Assembly (NCBI GenBank): GCA_019638185.1
Contig: JAHBUH010000021.1
Span: 1-64,000 of the forward strand
Direction: 5' to 3'
From: Leadbetterella sp.
GTDB lineage: Bacteria > Bacteroidota > Bacteroidia > Cytophagales > Spirosomataceae
Length of the DNA stretch: 64,000 nucleotides
The position numbers were made by a program, and so were the translations under genes. The notes beneath the pieces were generated by a model. The model saw only the letters and a program-made list of their open reading frames with translations. It ran no database searches and was not told the origin of the DNA. Positions 36,101 through 44,200 of the stretch are shown here, one piece after another. The first letter of the stretch is position 1. Each line of letters opens with the position of its first letter.

Positions 36101-39100
36101 CCCTGCAGATTGCCCCTGACCCCATGCTGACCATCGCAGCAGAAAAAGATACGGTCTATTCCGGCGACAACCTCACTGTTCAGGCCAGCCTCAGCGGGGG
36201 TACCGGAAACTGCACTATTCTCTGGCAGGTGAACCTGCTGTCTGCTGCTGCTTCCAGCTCTCACTGGACCGATGCCGACACAGGATCAGTATTACACTAT
36301 TCGAATCCCACCACCCCTGGTCTGGTCCATTTTCGGGCACGGGTAAACTGTACCCTGAGCTCCTGTAACCAGGCCGTTTCGGGTGCGGTTTCCGTGCGGT
36401 TTCTGCCCCGGCCCGTGGTAGTTCCTCTCCGGATCCTCTCCCAAACTGCACAAATGGCCAATTGTTTCGGTAGTGTATCCTACCTGCAGGTGCAGGCCGA
36501 AGGCCAGGGCAACCTGGCGTATCAGTGGCAACGAAAACTCCCCGGCGAGCAGGACTTTACCGATATCCTGCCTAATAATTTCCTTAGCGGAGAGCGGTCA
36601 TATTCTTTACGGATCGGGAATACGGGAAACGCAGAAAGCCCCCATCTGGCTCACTTCCGCTGCATCATTACCGATGCGCGCGGCGAGGTCAGCACTGAGG
36701 TGATCCCCCTGACCGTGAACCGGCTAAGCGGCAGCCTGTCTAACCAGGTACTTTGCGCCGGTAATGATCTGCACCTTGATCTCTCTGTCAGCCACACGGT
36801 CACCGGAACACCGCTGAATTACCAGTGGCAGCATCGCCATGGTACCGGTAGGCCCTGGGAAACTCTGAAAGACACGGGCCGGGTATCCGGAAGCACTGCA
36901 CCAAACCTGGCTATCCGTGACCTCCCGGAGCTGGACCAGGCGCAGTACCGCTGCGCGGTCACCTTCGTTTCTCATAACGGTTCCTGCGTGGAAACCACTG
37001 ACCTGATGACCCTGAAAGTGGGCAGCTATCCCGGGAAGCCCGACGATGTGGAAAAAGAAATATGCCCGGGAGAAAAACTGGGGAAAATAGCCGTTTACCC
37101 GCCCGAAAACACCAAAGTGGCCTGGTATTACCCGGGGGATACCACTTCCCTGAACCGCCAGCCCGACATCAGCACGGAACTGCCCGGCCACTACCTTATC
37201 CAATACACTTACCTCAGCGATAAAAAATGCGAAAGCCCGCGGGCAGCCGTCCGGATCACGGTACACCCTTCTCCACCCCTGCCGTTTAACACTACACCGG
37301 CCGTTTACGACGAAACGGAGTCACTTACCTTCTCCGCCTCGGGTGAAAACCTGCGGTGGTACCGCACCAAAACCCTGAACCCGTATGAACCCTACCCGCC
37401 TACTTTTACCACTACCGGTAAAAAAAGTTATTACGTTACCCAAAGCAATGTTCACGGCTGTGAAAGTGACCGTCTGCTGATCCAGTCAGATATCCTTCCG
37501 GTCTTCCGCATCACCACCCAGCCCCGGGATCAGGCGAACTGCCAGGGTAACACTGTCACATTTGGTCTACGGATAGCCGGCGGCTCCGGGCTCAGCTACC
37601 AGTGGCAACGCGAATACTTTGGCGTGTTTATCAATATTTCAGGCGCTACAGAACGCGACTACAAGATCGCGGATGCCGGCACTGAACCGGATACTGACGG
37701 TACACGTTACCGCTGTGTGGTTCGGTCGGGGCAAAAACAGCTGACCTCCGATGTGGCCGCCCTGCGGGTTAATGCACTGAAGCCGGTTCTGCCGGGCATC
37801 GATCTCTGCCCCGGCGGAAGCATTGATTTCTCGCGGTACCGCGACAGCCTCAGTGGCATCGTGGAAAAGATAGAATGGCAAAAAAGGTCAGGAAATACCT
37901 ACACTACCGTCTTCGAAACCCCGGTGCTCACCGAAACCTTCACCCCTGCAGCCGGTGATGCCGGGTCTTACCGGCTGCGGGTCACTTTCCTGAGCACAGG
38001 CGGCTCCTGTGTCCGCAACTCCAATGCCATCCGCCTGACGATGCATTCCCTGCCGGATCTTACTCTCCTGGATTCTGTCAGGGTCTGCGAGGGGGTCACT
38101 TTGGCAGCCCTGCTCAAAACGCTGCCTGAAAATCTGACCCTTTTAAGCGCTGACAGCTCAGAGGCGGATCCGGGGCATCCCCTCCAGCCGGGTGATCAGT
38201 TCCGTGTGGCCGCTTTCAATGCCGCGGGCTGCACCACCCCATTCCGGGATTTTGTGCCCCGGATTCTACCCGCACCCCGGCCCAGCCCGGCCGATACCCT
38301 TATCCGGGTGTGCCGGTTTTCACCTGCTGTAAACGGGAGTATGCTCGGGAAAGAGAAAAGCTGGTGGCAGCTTCCCGGCAGGGACTGGAGCTCCACGCTG
38401 GAAATCTCCACCGCTGCGGAGAGCGAACACCTCATTGGCTTTAAGACAGAAGGTGCAAACGGCTGTTTTTCTGACCCGGCCCGGCTTTCCCTCCTAATAA
38501 CCCCCTGTTACTTTGCCGGGCAGCTTGATACCTGCATGGAGTTTCCGGCGCATGACCTGCAGCCCGGTACTTGGAACTACTTCTACCGGGAAAACGGGGA
38601 GATTTTTGCCGCCGTACATCCGCAGGGGAAGAACACAGGCAGCATAAACCTCACACTTTCTTCCACTGCCCATGCCGCACTGCAAGACCCCTCCGGGAAC
38701 CGGCTCTATCCTCGCAGCCTGACGCTGAATACCACCCATAAGCTCTCTTTCCCCCTCAAAATACGATACTATATGAGTTCTTCTGAAATCCAAAACTACC
38801 CGGATGAGGCTCCGGGAACCCTGATGCTGCTCCACCAGGATCAGCTCACCGATGACTGCCGGCCAGGCAGCGTGGCCCTGTGGCTGAAAGATACCCTACA
38901 ATGGCAAAACACGGAAAACGAAGAATACCGGTATTTCGAATTTGAGACCCGGGCCACAGGCCGGTATTTTCTGTGGAAAAACCGGGTACCGGGCGGCCAG
39001 CTTACGGCAGAGCCCGGTGTATCCCCTACTCCCCGGCTATCCGTGGAAAACCTCCGCCCCATGCCTTCCGGCCAGTATGCGGTTTATAAGAGCAGAGAGG

Positions 39101-39513
39101 GCATTACCTGGCAGGAATGGCGAAGCGGTATTCATGACACCCTCAGGATCCGGGATCCTACACCCCATATCCCGGAAACCCATTACCGGCTTGTGTTTGA
39201 TTACGGGAATAATATCCGGGCGGTAGTGGATACCCGGAAAGTGGAGGTTTCCGCAGAGAATGCAGAGTGCATAGTACCGGGAAATCCCCTTAATGACGGG
39301 CGAAGCATCACACTCTGGTTTCCGGACCTTCAAAAGAGCAGCACTCGGCTGCTCACGCTGCTGGGGCAGGAAATCCCGCTGCTGAAAATCACCGATAATG
39401 GTGAGCATTACCGGATAACACCGGTGAATGCACTGGCTAAAGGCACCTATTACCTGAAAGCCGAAAGCCGGTCCGGCAGGGCCTGCACAAAAAGAATTAT
39501 GGTTTTACAGTAA
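33115..39513 (+). CDS. Giant secreted Ig-like repeat protein
   Basis: The 2132-residue product begins with a signal peptide (MNKFTLLLAGCLSVSRLMAQ); the frame continues to a TTG at 33064, but the ATG at 33115 opens the signal sequence. Many Ig-like modules follow, marked by a first-strand cysteine (CNGGEVTF, CEGDTARF, CENGTARF, CQGNTVTF) and by YQWQ or FQWQ cores about 25 residues later. Shorter linker modules carry a C-E-S-P/L motif. The C-terminal 85 residues look like a divergent T9SS sorting domain (NDGRSITLWFP ... GTYYLKAE). It is probably a surface adhesin or matrix protein. The 3' end overlaps rfbC by 17 bases in convergent orientation. Confidence 0.9.
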   Translation: MNKFTLLLAGCLSVSRLMAQDPSFVQDIQADKNNVCPGGQILLSARVIHASYYEFQFWDPGSGQWIRLSSGSTDTTLTFIEHLFNSMEVSVTVRVLLKNTRAEVTGAPYTLHVHPPVFDVQPVPLTQCNGGEVTFRALAAGAASWQWESSSDGGVHFSPLTVTSKFKDVTTPALKVTGIINGHHGMAFRCRVKNAHQCEAVSKMAILSVNQLSTAVSPTTSAPFCEGDTARFFPATVTGTPVSFQWQMRKTGEASYSPLPENEKYTGTSARELRVNGIRPGENSYRLKVGFTARTQSASGPADSTVCYLESTRANYTIHLRPAKPTPLDSLESCGPASFLIRAPQDYYWYEDTLASPVRQKSAVYQTPQLNASRTYYYAVKDARSCQSYRQPVKVFIHPVPAQAFSLPDGVCPEETRVLLTITQAENTPRYLFTQSPELDGFVPADSLQALPSIPLNLPLHKTTGTYILRVYTKNDHCVSDTSGVRLKVLQTTRILTPFHPLSVCEGETIRTRVDFEAESPVSITWYKDGEIWTAETADSLVIPAATPQHAGEYRVKINGRCGEVTSEPLEVRVLPATVIREQPRDTVICENGTARFRIKATGNGPLTYQWFVNGSTMPANADSLLIPRAGYGLNEARVVCTISSDCRGQVISDTVTLRVRPLPPAPTVSDTLVFCTSAPVITLAQEGNPYPLNWYNADQVRLNSSTVTAANQTFFVSQTDPHGCESPLKPFLTRIWPAFTIKALSDKTELCLTGNFNRNVQLATFTNIPGPVTFRLMHEGQLLETNSTGSFSVQRPGLYLIHGRQEQCSASDSLRIHPANIDLAHPPAVSPAEACFGASALLKAASEYTGGSHYWWTSPTDPGGFATGSETRVPGIVSDTAFYVSYGGQNATLFCESPRSKVQVTLSSRLEAGHIAENNTVNCAGYNPPTLNSLEPPRAHIQIQWQSTENCTNPHWKDIPGATGLTYNPAALQTTTCFRRKAWNSCDTLYSNTATLQIAPDPMLTIAAEKDTVYSGDNLTVQASLSGGTGNCTILWQVNLLSAAASSSHWTDADTGSVLHYSNPTTPGLVHFRARVNCTLSSCNQAVSGAVSVRFLPRPVVVPLRILSQTAQMANCFGSVSYLQVQAEGQGNLAYQWQRKLPGEQDFTDILPNNFLSGERSYSLRIGNTGNAESPHLAHFRCIITDARGEVSTEVIPLTVNRLSGSLSNQVLCAGNDLHLDLSVSHTVTGTPLNYQWQHRHGTGRPWETLKDTGRVSGSTAPNLAIRDLPELDQAQYRCAVTFVSHNGSCVETTDLMTLKVGSYPGKPDDVEKEICPGEKLGKIAVYPPENTKVAWYYPGDTTSLNRQPDISTELPGHYLIQYTYLSDKKCESPRAAVRITVHPSPPLPFNTTPAVYDETESLTFSASGENLRWYRTKTLNPYEPYPPTFTTTGKKSYYVTQSNVHGCESDRLLIQSDILPVFRITTQPRDQANCQGNTVTFGLRIAGGSGLSYQWQREYFGVFINISGATERDYKIADAGTEPDTDGTRYRCVVRSGQKQLTSDVAALRVNALKPVLPGIDLCPGGSIDFSRYRDSLSGIVEKIEWQKRSGNTYTTVFETPVLTETFTPAAGDAGSYRLRVTFLSTGGSCVRNSNAIRLTMHSLPDLTLLDSVRVCEGVTLAALLKTLPENLTLLSADSSEADPGHPLQPGDQFRVAAFNAAGCTTPFRDFVPRILPAPRPSPADTLIRVCRFSPAVNGSMLGKEKSWWQLPGRDWSSTLEISTAAESEHLIGFKTEGANGCFSDPARLSLLITPCYFAGQLDTCMEFPAHDLQPGTWNYFYRENGEIFAAVHPQGKNTGSINLTLSSTAHAALQDPSGNRLYPRSLTLNTTHKLSFPLKIRYYMSSSEIQNYPDEAPGTLMLLHQDQLTDDCRPGSVALWLKDTLQWQNTENEEYRYFEFETRATGRYFLWKNRVPGGQLTAEPGVSPTPRLSVENLRPMPSGQYAVYKSREGITWQEWRSGIHDTLRIRDPTPHIPETHYRLVFDYGNNIRAVVDTRKVEVSAENAECIVPGNPLNDGRSITLWFPDLQKSSTRLLTLLGQEIPLLKITDNGEHYRITPVNALAKGTYYLKAESRSGRACTKRIMVLQ

Positions 39514-40036
39514 ACGTATCGAAACCGGGCAGTTCCAGGTCTTTTTCAGAAACGATGGGCTCAGCCACCTGCCAGTCAATAGCCAGCACCGGGTCATTAT
39601 ACAATATTCCCCCTTCAGAAGCTTTATGATACACGTTAGTACATTTATACGAAAAAACGGCGTCTTCCAGCGTAGAAAACCCGTGTGCAAAACCGGCCGG
39701 CAGGTAAACCATTTTTTGGTTTTCTTCCGTCAGCAAAAAAGATTCATGCTGACCAAAAGTAGGAGAACCCGGCCGGATGTCCACCACCACGTCCAGCACC
39801 GCACCCCGGATCACCCGTACCAGTTTCCCCTGGGCAAAAGGCTCCCGTTGAAAATGCAGCCCCCGTATTACTCCTTTCCTGGAAAAAGACTGGTTATCCT
39901 GAAGGAAATCTTCAGTGATCCCCTGCTCTTTGAACAGGTTGATATTATAGGATTCAAAAAAATACCCTCTTTCATCCTCAAAAACACGCGGAGTGATCTC
40001 GATGACCCCGGCTAACTTGGTTGGTGCAAATTGCAT
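39497..40036 (-). CDS. rfbC: dTDP-4-dehydrorhamnose 3,5-epimerase
   Basis: The 179-residue cupin-fold product matches RmlC: FEDERGYFFESYN at the N-terminus, QDNQSFSRKGVIRGLHFQ with the catalytic His, VVVDIRPGSPTFGQ, and YLPAGFAHGFSTLEDAVFSYK. It epimerises dTDP-4-keto-6-deoxyglucose in dTDP-L-rhamnose synthesis. The other rml genes are not in the window. Its stop lies inside the 3' end of the convergent Ig-like gene. Confidence 0.95.
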   Translation of the reverse strand: MQFAPTKLAGVIEITPRVFEDERGYFFESYNINLFKEQGITEDFLQDNQSFSRKGVIRGLHFQREPFAQGKLVRVIRGAVLDVVVDIRPGSPTFGQHESFLLTEENQKMVYLPAGFAHGFSTLEDAVFSYKCTNVYHKASEGGILYNDPVLAIDWQVAEPIVSEKDLELPGFDTFTVKP

Positions 40037-40175
40037 TTATGGTTGTATTATTTTATAAAACTACGTAAAAACGAATGTGCATGTTAAACTGCCAGCCGTG
40101 TTTTTAACGAATCGGCCTCAAAATTATTTAAAAGCCGAATTATATCCTTAACTTTACCCTAAATTTCCGGTCTTT

Positions 40176-41006
40176 ATGACGAAACAGGACATTATTCACC
40201 AAATTTTCAAAAAAAAATCCTACCTCTGCGTAGGTCTTGACACTGACCCACTAAAGATTCCCCGGCACCTGCTGGACTGTCCCGATCCCGTTTTCGAATT
40301 TAATAAGCAGATCATTGACGCCACCCGGGACTACTGCGTGGCTTATAAGCCAAACATCGCCTTTTACGAAGCCGCAGGAAGAAAGGGGTGGGAGAGTCTA
40401 CAGAAGACCCTGGAATACATTCCTAAAGACTGCCTCACCATTGCCGATGCCAAAAGAGGGGATATCGGAAACACCTCAGGACTTTATGCCCGCGCATTCT
40501 TTGACAAAAGCGCTTCCGGACTGGATTTCGACGCCGTAACGGTGGCCCCCTACATGGGAGAAGACTCCGTGCAGCCCTTCCTGGAATACCCCGGGAAATG
40601 GGTGATCTTACTGGCCCTGACCTCCAACAGCGGCGCACGGGATTTCCAAAATTCGGAATTGACAGAAGGTGGGCGCCTGTTTGAAAAGGTGCTGAAAACC
40701 TCCCAGGCCTGGGGTTCGGAAGAAAACCTCATGTACGTGGTGGGCGCCACACAGGCCCGCAGCCTGGAGGATATCCGGAAGATCGTTCCCGGCCACTTCC
40801 TGCTGATCCCGGGCGTAGGTGCCCAGGGCGGGAGCCTGGAGGAAGTGTCACGCTATGGCCTGAACAGCGAATGCGGTTTACTGGTTAATTCCTCACGGGG
40901 CATCATCTACGCGTCTTCGGGCGAGGATTTCGCTGACAGAGCCCGGGAAGAAGCGGCAGTTATCCAGAAGGAAATGGCCACCTACCTACATATGACAGGC
41001 GTATAA
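40176..41006 (+). CDS. pyrF: Orotidine 5'-phosphate decarboxylase (type 2)
   Basis: A 276-residue TIM-barrel enzyme that converts OMP to UMP. The N-terminus [16 protein letters not shown], the catalytic [10 protein letters not shown] (K93 between D91 and D96), and [15 protein letters not shown] are typical of the longer PyrF form found in Bacteroidota and mycobacteria. It is monocistronic: rfbC diverges upstream and a 200-base gap with no gene follows. Confidence 0.96.
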   Translation: MTKQDIIHQIFKKKSYLCVGLDTDPLKIPRHLLDCPDPVFEFNKQIIDATRDYCVAYKPNIAFYEAAGRKGWESLQKTLEYIPKDCLTIADAKRGDIGNTSGLYARAFFDKSASGLDFDAVTVAPYMGEDSVQPFLEYPGKWVILLALTSNSGARDFQNSELTEGGRLFEKVLKTSQAWGSEENLMYVVGATQARSLEDIRKIVPGHFLLIPGVGAQGGSLEEVSRYGLNSECGLLVNSSRGIIYASSGEDFADRAREEAAVIQKEMATYLHMTGV

Positions 41007-41206
41007 ACGCCGGCGTAGGGTTTGGCAGGAAGAGAGAGGCGTATAAACAGTACCAGAAACCTGATGCACACCCCTCCGCCTGACCCGCCAGGGAACAGGA
41101 CCCTTTAAGATTTTGTACTTTTCACGCACATTCCCCGGCCCGGCTACGGGCCGCTCTATCTGTTCTATGCATTTTAAACAATATTACACCATGAACTTTT
41201 ACTCCC

Positions 41207-42460
41207 ATGAAAGAAGAATTTCTCCATTATGTCTGGCAATACCTGCTCTTTGACACCGCTAACCTCAGAACGGACGACGGCCAGCTCCTGACAGTCATTA
41301 AAACGGGGATTCCCCATATTCATTCGGGCCCGGATTTTGAAAACGCCCGGATCATCATGAACGGCATCATCTGGGCCGGTAAGGTGGAAATCCACATTTT
41401 GGCTTCCGACTGGGAAAAGCACGGCCATCACCACGATCCGGCCTATGACGGGGTGATCCTGCACGTAGTATGGAAAAATGACAAACCCATTCCCCGCCGT
41501 GACGGCACCCTGCTGCCCGTCCTCTCCCTACACCGGCGGATTCCTGAAACCCTGCATGAAAAATATGATTACCTGAAAAACAGTTCGAAGAAAATCCCCT
41601 GTGAAACGCTCTTTGCACATGCACCTTCCGTAGTAAAAGTATCCATGACCGAAAAGGCCCTGGCTTACCGCCTGCAAAGAAAAGCCGGAGAGGTGCTGCA
41701 GATTTACGAGTCAGTGGATCAGAACCTCGAAGAAACCGCCTACCAGCTGCTGATGAAAAACTTTGGCTTCCACCTGAATGCGGAGCCTTTCCTGCGCCTG
41801 GCACGGGCGCTCCCCCACCGGATCCTGGCGCGCTACAAGGGCAATACTGAACAGCTGGAAGCCCTGCTCTTCGGGCTGGCGGGTTTCCTGGAAGATCCCA
41901 CCGATGATTACGCTAAAAAACTGTTCCGGGAGTACCGCTTCCTGGCCAGGAAGCATGAGCTGTCGGGAAATGCGCTGCGCCGGGCCGACTGGAAGTTTCT
42001 GCGCACCCGCCCCCAGAATTTTCCTACCGTACGACTGGCCCAGGTAGCGGCCATCCTGAACCGGAACGGTAGTTTTTTCGATGCCTGCCTGGAAAATAAC
42101 CTGAAGCTGGAGAGTGGGGTCTCAGCCTATTGGGAAGCACATTACGATTTCTCCAAACCCGGTGGCCCGTTTACCGGCCCGGGGAAAGGCTCAGTGGCTA
42201 ACCTCCGGATCAATACCCTGGTGCCACTGATGGCCGCCTACTACCAGCTAACCGGTAATTACACCTGGTTCAGCCGGGCCCTGAAGCTCCTGGAAGACAC
42301 CCCTCCCGAAAAGAACTTCATCACCCGCATCTGGGATACCTTCGGTATGGAAAGTACCTCCGCGTTTGACTCCCAGGGGCTGATTGAACAATATAATGAG
42401 CTATGTACGAAGAAGAATTGCCTGCGGTGCCCGGTGGGACTGGCCCTGTTGAAAACCTAG
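41207..42460 (+). CDS. DUF2851 family protein
   Basis: The 417-residue product matches the Bacteroidota DUF2851 family: MKEEFLHYVWQYLLFDT, SGPDFENARIIMNGIIWAGK with VEIHILASDWEKHGHHHD following, and HVVWKNDKPIPRRDG. Its end has a cysteine cluster (CTKKNCLRCPVG). The function is unknown. The HGHHHD run and terminal cysteines suggest metal binding, which is inference. It converges with the CCA-adding enzyme gene, 7 bases apart. Confidence 0.88.
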   Translation: MKEEFLHYVWQYLLFDTANLRTDDGQLLTVIKTGIPHIHSGPDFENARIIMNGIIWAGKVEIHILASDWEKHGHHHDPAYDGVILHVVWKNDKPIPRRDGTLLPVLSLHRRIPETLHEKYDYLKNSSKKIPCETLFAHAPSVVKVSMTEKALAYRLQRKAGEVLQIYESVDQNLEETAYQLLMKNFGFHLNAEPFLRLARALPHRILARYKGNTEQLEALLFGLAGFLEDPTDDYAKKLFREYRFLARKHELSGNALRRADWKFLRTRPQNFPTVRLAQVAAILNRNGSFFDACLENNLKLESGVSAYWEAHYDFSKPGGPFTGPGKGSVANLRINTLVPLMAAYYQLTGNYTWFSRALKLLEDTPPEKNFITRIWDTFGMESTSAFDSQGLIEQYNELCTKKNCLRCPVGLALLKT

Positions 42461-42467
42461 AATCTTT

Positions 42468-43904
42468 TTACTTTTCGCTTTTCACCGGCACAAACCCCAT
42501 CTTCGCCCCTATTTCCAGCATAAAAGGGTAGGCGGAATCCATCGTATTCTCTACCCTGCAGTCCAGGATAGCCTCGCGTACCTCGGTCTTGATAATGCCC
42601 ACCTCACGGGAGGGTCCCAGGCCGAAAACCTCCATGATCATCTCGCCCGTGATCACCGGCTGGAAGCTCCGCAGCTTATCTTTCTCTTCGATCTCCCGGA
42701 GCAGCTCCTCCACTTTATCGAAATTCCGAAGGTAGCGTTTCACGCGTGTGGGGTCTTTGGAAGTGATATCTGCCCGGCACAGGATCATGAGATCATCAAT
42801 ATACTCCCCGGCTTCTACCAGCAGGCGCCGCACGGCCGAGTCGGTCACCCCTTCCTTAGCCAGGGCTATGGGCCGGAGGTGCAGGCGGACCAGTGTGGTC
42901 ACCTTCCGCATTTTTTCATCCAGGGGCAGCTTATACTTCCGGAAGATCCCTTTGACCCAGCGGGCACCCAGCTCTTCGTGCCCGTGGAACGTCCAGCCCA
43001 CCCGGGGAGAAAAGCGTTTGGTGGCCGGTTTGGCTATATCGTGCAGGATGGCCGCCCAGCGCAGCCAGAGGTCATCGGAGCGCACAGCCGTGTTATCCAG
43101 TACCTGCAGCGTATGGTAAAAATTATCTTTATGGCCTTTCCCGTCCATGGTCTCCACGCCCATCAGGTGCACCAGTTCCGGGAAGATGATATCCAGGATA
43201 CCCGCCATCTGCAGCAGCTTAAAGCCGTAGCTGGGCTGGGGAGATAAAATGATCTTGTTCAGCTCATCGGTGATGCGCTCCTGGGAAACGATCCGGATGC
43301 GCTCAGCCATAGACCGGATCCCCGCAAAAGTATCCGGGTCAATATCAAAATTAAGCTGGGACGCAAAACGCACCGCCCGCATCATCCGCAGCGGATCATC
43401 AGAGAACGTGATCTCCGGGTCCAGGGGCGTACGGATGGTCTTGGTACGGATATCTTCCAGCCCGTTAAACGGATCCACCAGCGCCCCGTAATTATCCCGG
43501 TTCAGCGAGATAGCCATGGCGTTAATGGTAAAATCGCGGCGGTTCTGGTCTTCTTCCAGGGTGCCGTCTTCTACCACCGGCTTGCGGGAATCTGACCGGT
43601 AAGACTCCTTCCGGGCACCTACAAATTCATATTCATAGCCTTCAAACACAAACTGGGCCGTGCCGAAATTTTTAAATGTATTGACATGAACCTCCTTCCC
43701 TATCCGGGCTGCAGAGGCTGTGGCCAGCGCTATCCCACTTCCCACGCATACAAAATCCACGTCCTTGCTGGGCCGGTTCAGGAGGAGGTCACGCACAAAT
43801 CCCCCCACCACATATGTTTCCACTCCCAGCCGGGCTGCGGCCTCACTCACCGCCTGAAATACCGGGTTAAGGTCTAATTCTGCTCTAAAGTCTGCATTTT
43901 TCAT
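42468..43904 (-). CDS. cca: CCA tRNA nucleotidyltransferase (HD-domain type)
   Basis: The product (478 residues from the ATG at 43904) is a class II nucleotidyltransferase. The head domain has VVGGFVRDLLLNRPSKDVDF with the two catalytic aspartates and RRDFTINAMAIS. A central poly(A)-polymerase-type RNA-binding region and an HD domain (RWAAILHDIAKPA) follow. It adds or repairs the tRNA 3' CCA; the tRNA-Glu gene here lacks encoded CCA, so this activity is required. A TAACTTTG -7 box at 43913-43920 lies between an alternative ATG at 43925 and the one at 43904, favouring the shorter form. Confidence 0.92.
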   Translation of the reverse strand: MKNADFRAELDLNPVFQAVSEAAARLGVETYVVGGFVRDLLLNRPSKDVDFVCVGSGIALATASAARIGKEVHVNTFKNFGTAQFVFEGYEYEFVGARKESYRSDSRKPVVEDGTLEEDQNRRDFTINAMAISLNRDNYGALVDPFNGLEDIRTKTIRTPLDPEITFSDDPLRMMRAVRFASQLNFDIDPDTFAGIRSMAERIRIVSQERITDELNKIILSPQPSYGFKLLQMAGILDIIFPELVHLMGVETMDGKGHKDNFYHTLQVLDNTAVRSDDLWLRWAAILHDIAKPATKRFSPRVGWTFHGHEELGARWVKGIFRKYKLPLDEKMRKVTTLVRLHLRPIALAKEGVTDSAVRRLLVEAGEYIDDLMILCRADITSKDPTRVKRYLRNFDKVEELLREIEEKDKLRSFQPVITGEMIMEVFGLGPSREVGIIKTEVREAILDCRVENTMDSAYPFMLEIGAKMGFVPVKSEK

Positions 43905-43992
43905 TCCGGGTGCAAAGTTAGCCATTCCATAACAAAACCGGCACTAAAACACCCGCTCTTTCGTTATAATCCATAATCAATTAACCGGGATA

Positions 43993-44166
43993 ATGAAACT
44001 GCTGATCTTATCGCTGAGCCTGCTGATCCTTCCTATGGAAAACTTTGCAGCAGAAAGTGTACCCGCTTCGGAGCACTCCGTGATGTTTAAACCCAAGAAG
44101 AAAAAAAAGGGCGGACTGTTTAAACGCATGTTCAAAAAGAAATGTAAGTGCCCGAAAGTAAGCTAA
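43993..44166 (+). CDS. Small secreted lysine-rich protein
   Basis: A 57-codon frame with a clear signal peptide (MKLLILSLSLLILPMENFAA) followed by a short, strongly basic tail containing KPKKKKKGGLFKRMFKKK and ending CKCPKVS. The CKC pair is the only cysteine feature. Similar tiny lysine-rich exported proteins are seen in Bacteroidota, but I do not know a function; nucleic-acid, LPS or membrane binding are possibilities. It lies between the divergent cca and the M1 peptidase gene, which starts 34 bases downstream on the same strand. Confidence 0.6.
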   Translation: MKLLILSLSLLILPMENFAAESVPASEHSVMFKPKKKKKGGLFKRMFKKKCKCPKVS

Positions 44167-44200
44167 GCAGCCGATTTTGTAACTTTTAACCCCGTCCTGA

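Noticed and set aside
40997..41048. Direct repeat of AGGCGTATAAAC, 40 bases apart after pyrF
   Set aside because: Only two copies, one overlapping the pyrF stop; no transposon ends, array structure or gene between them.
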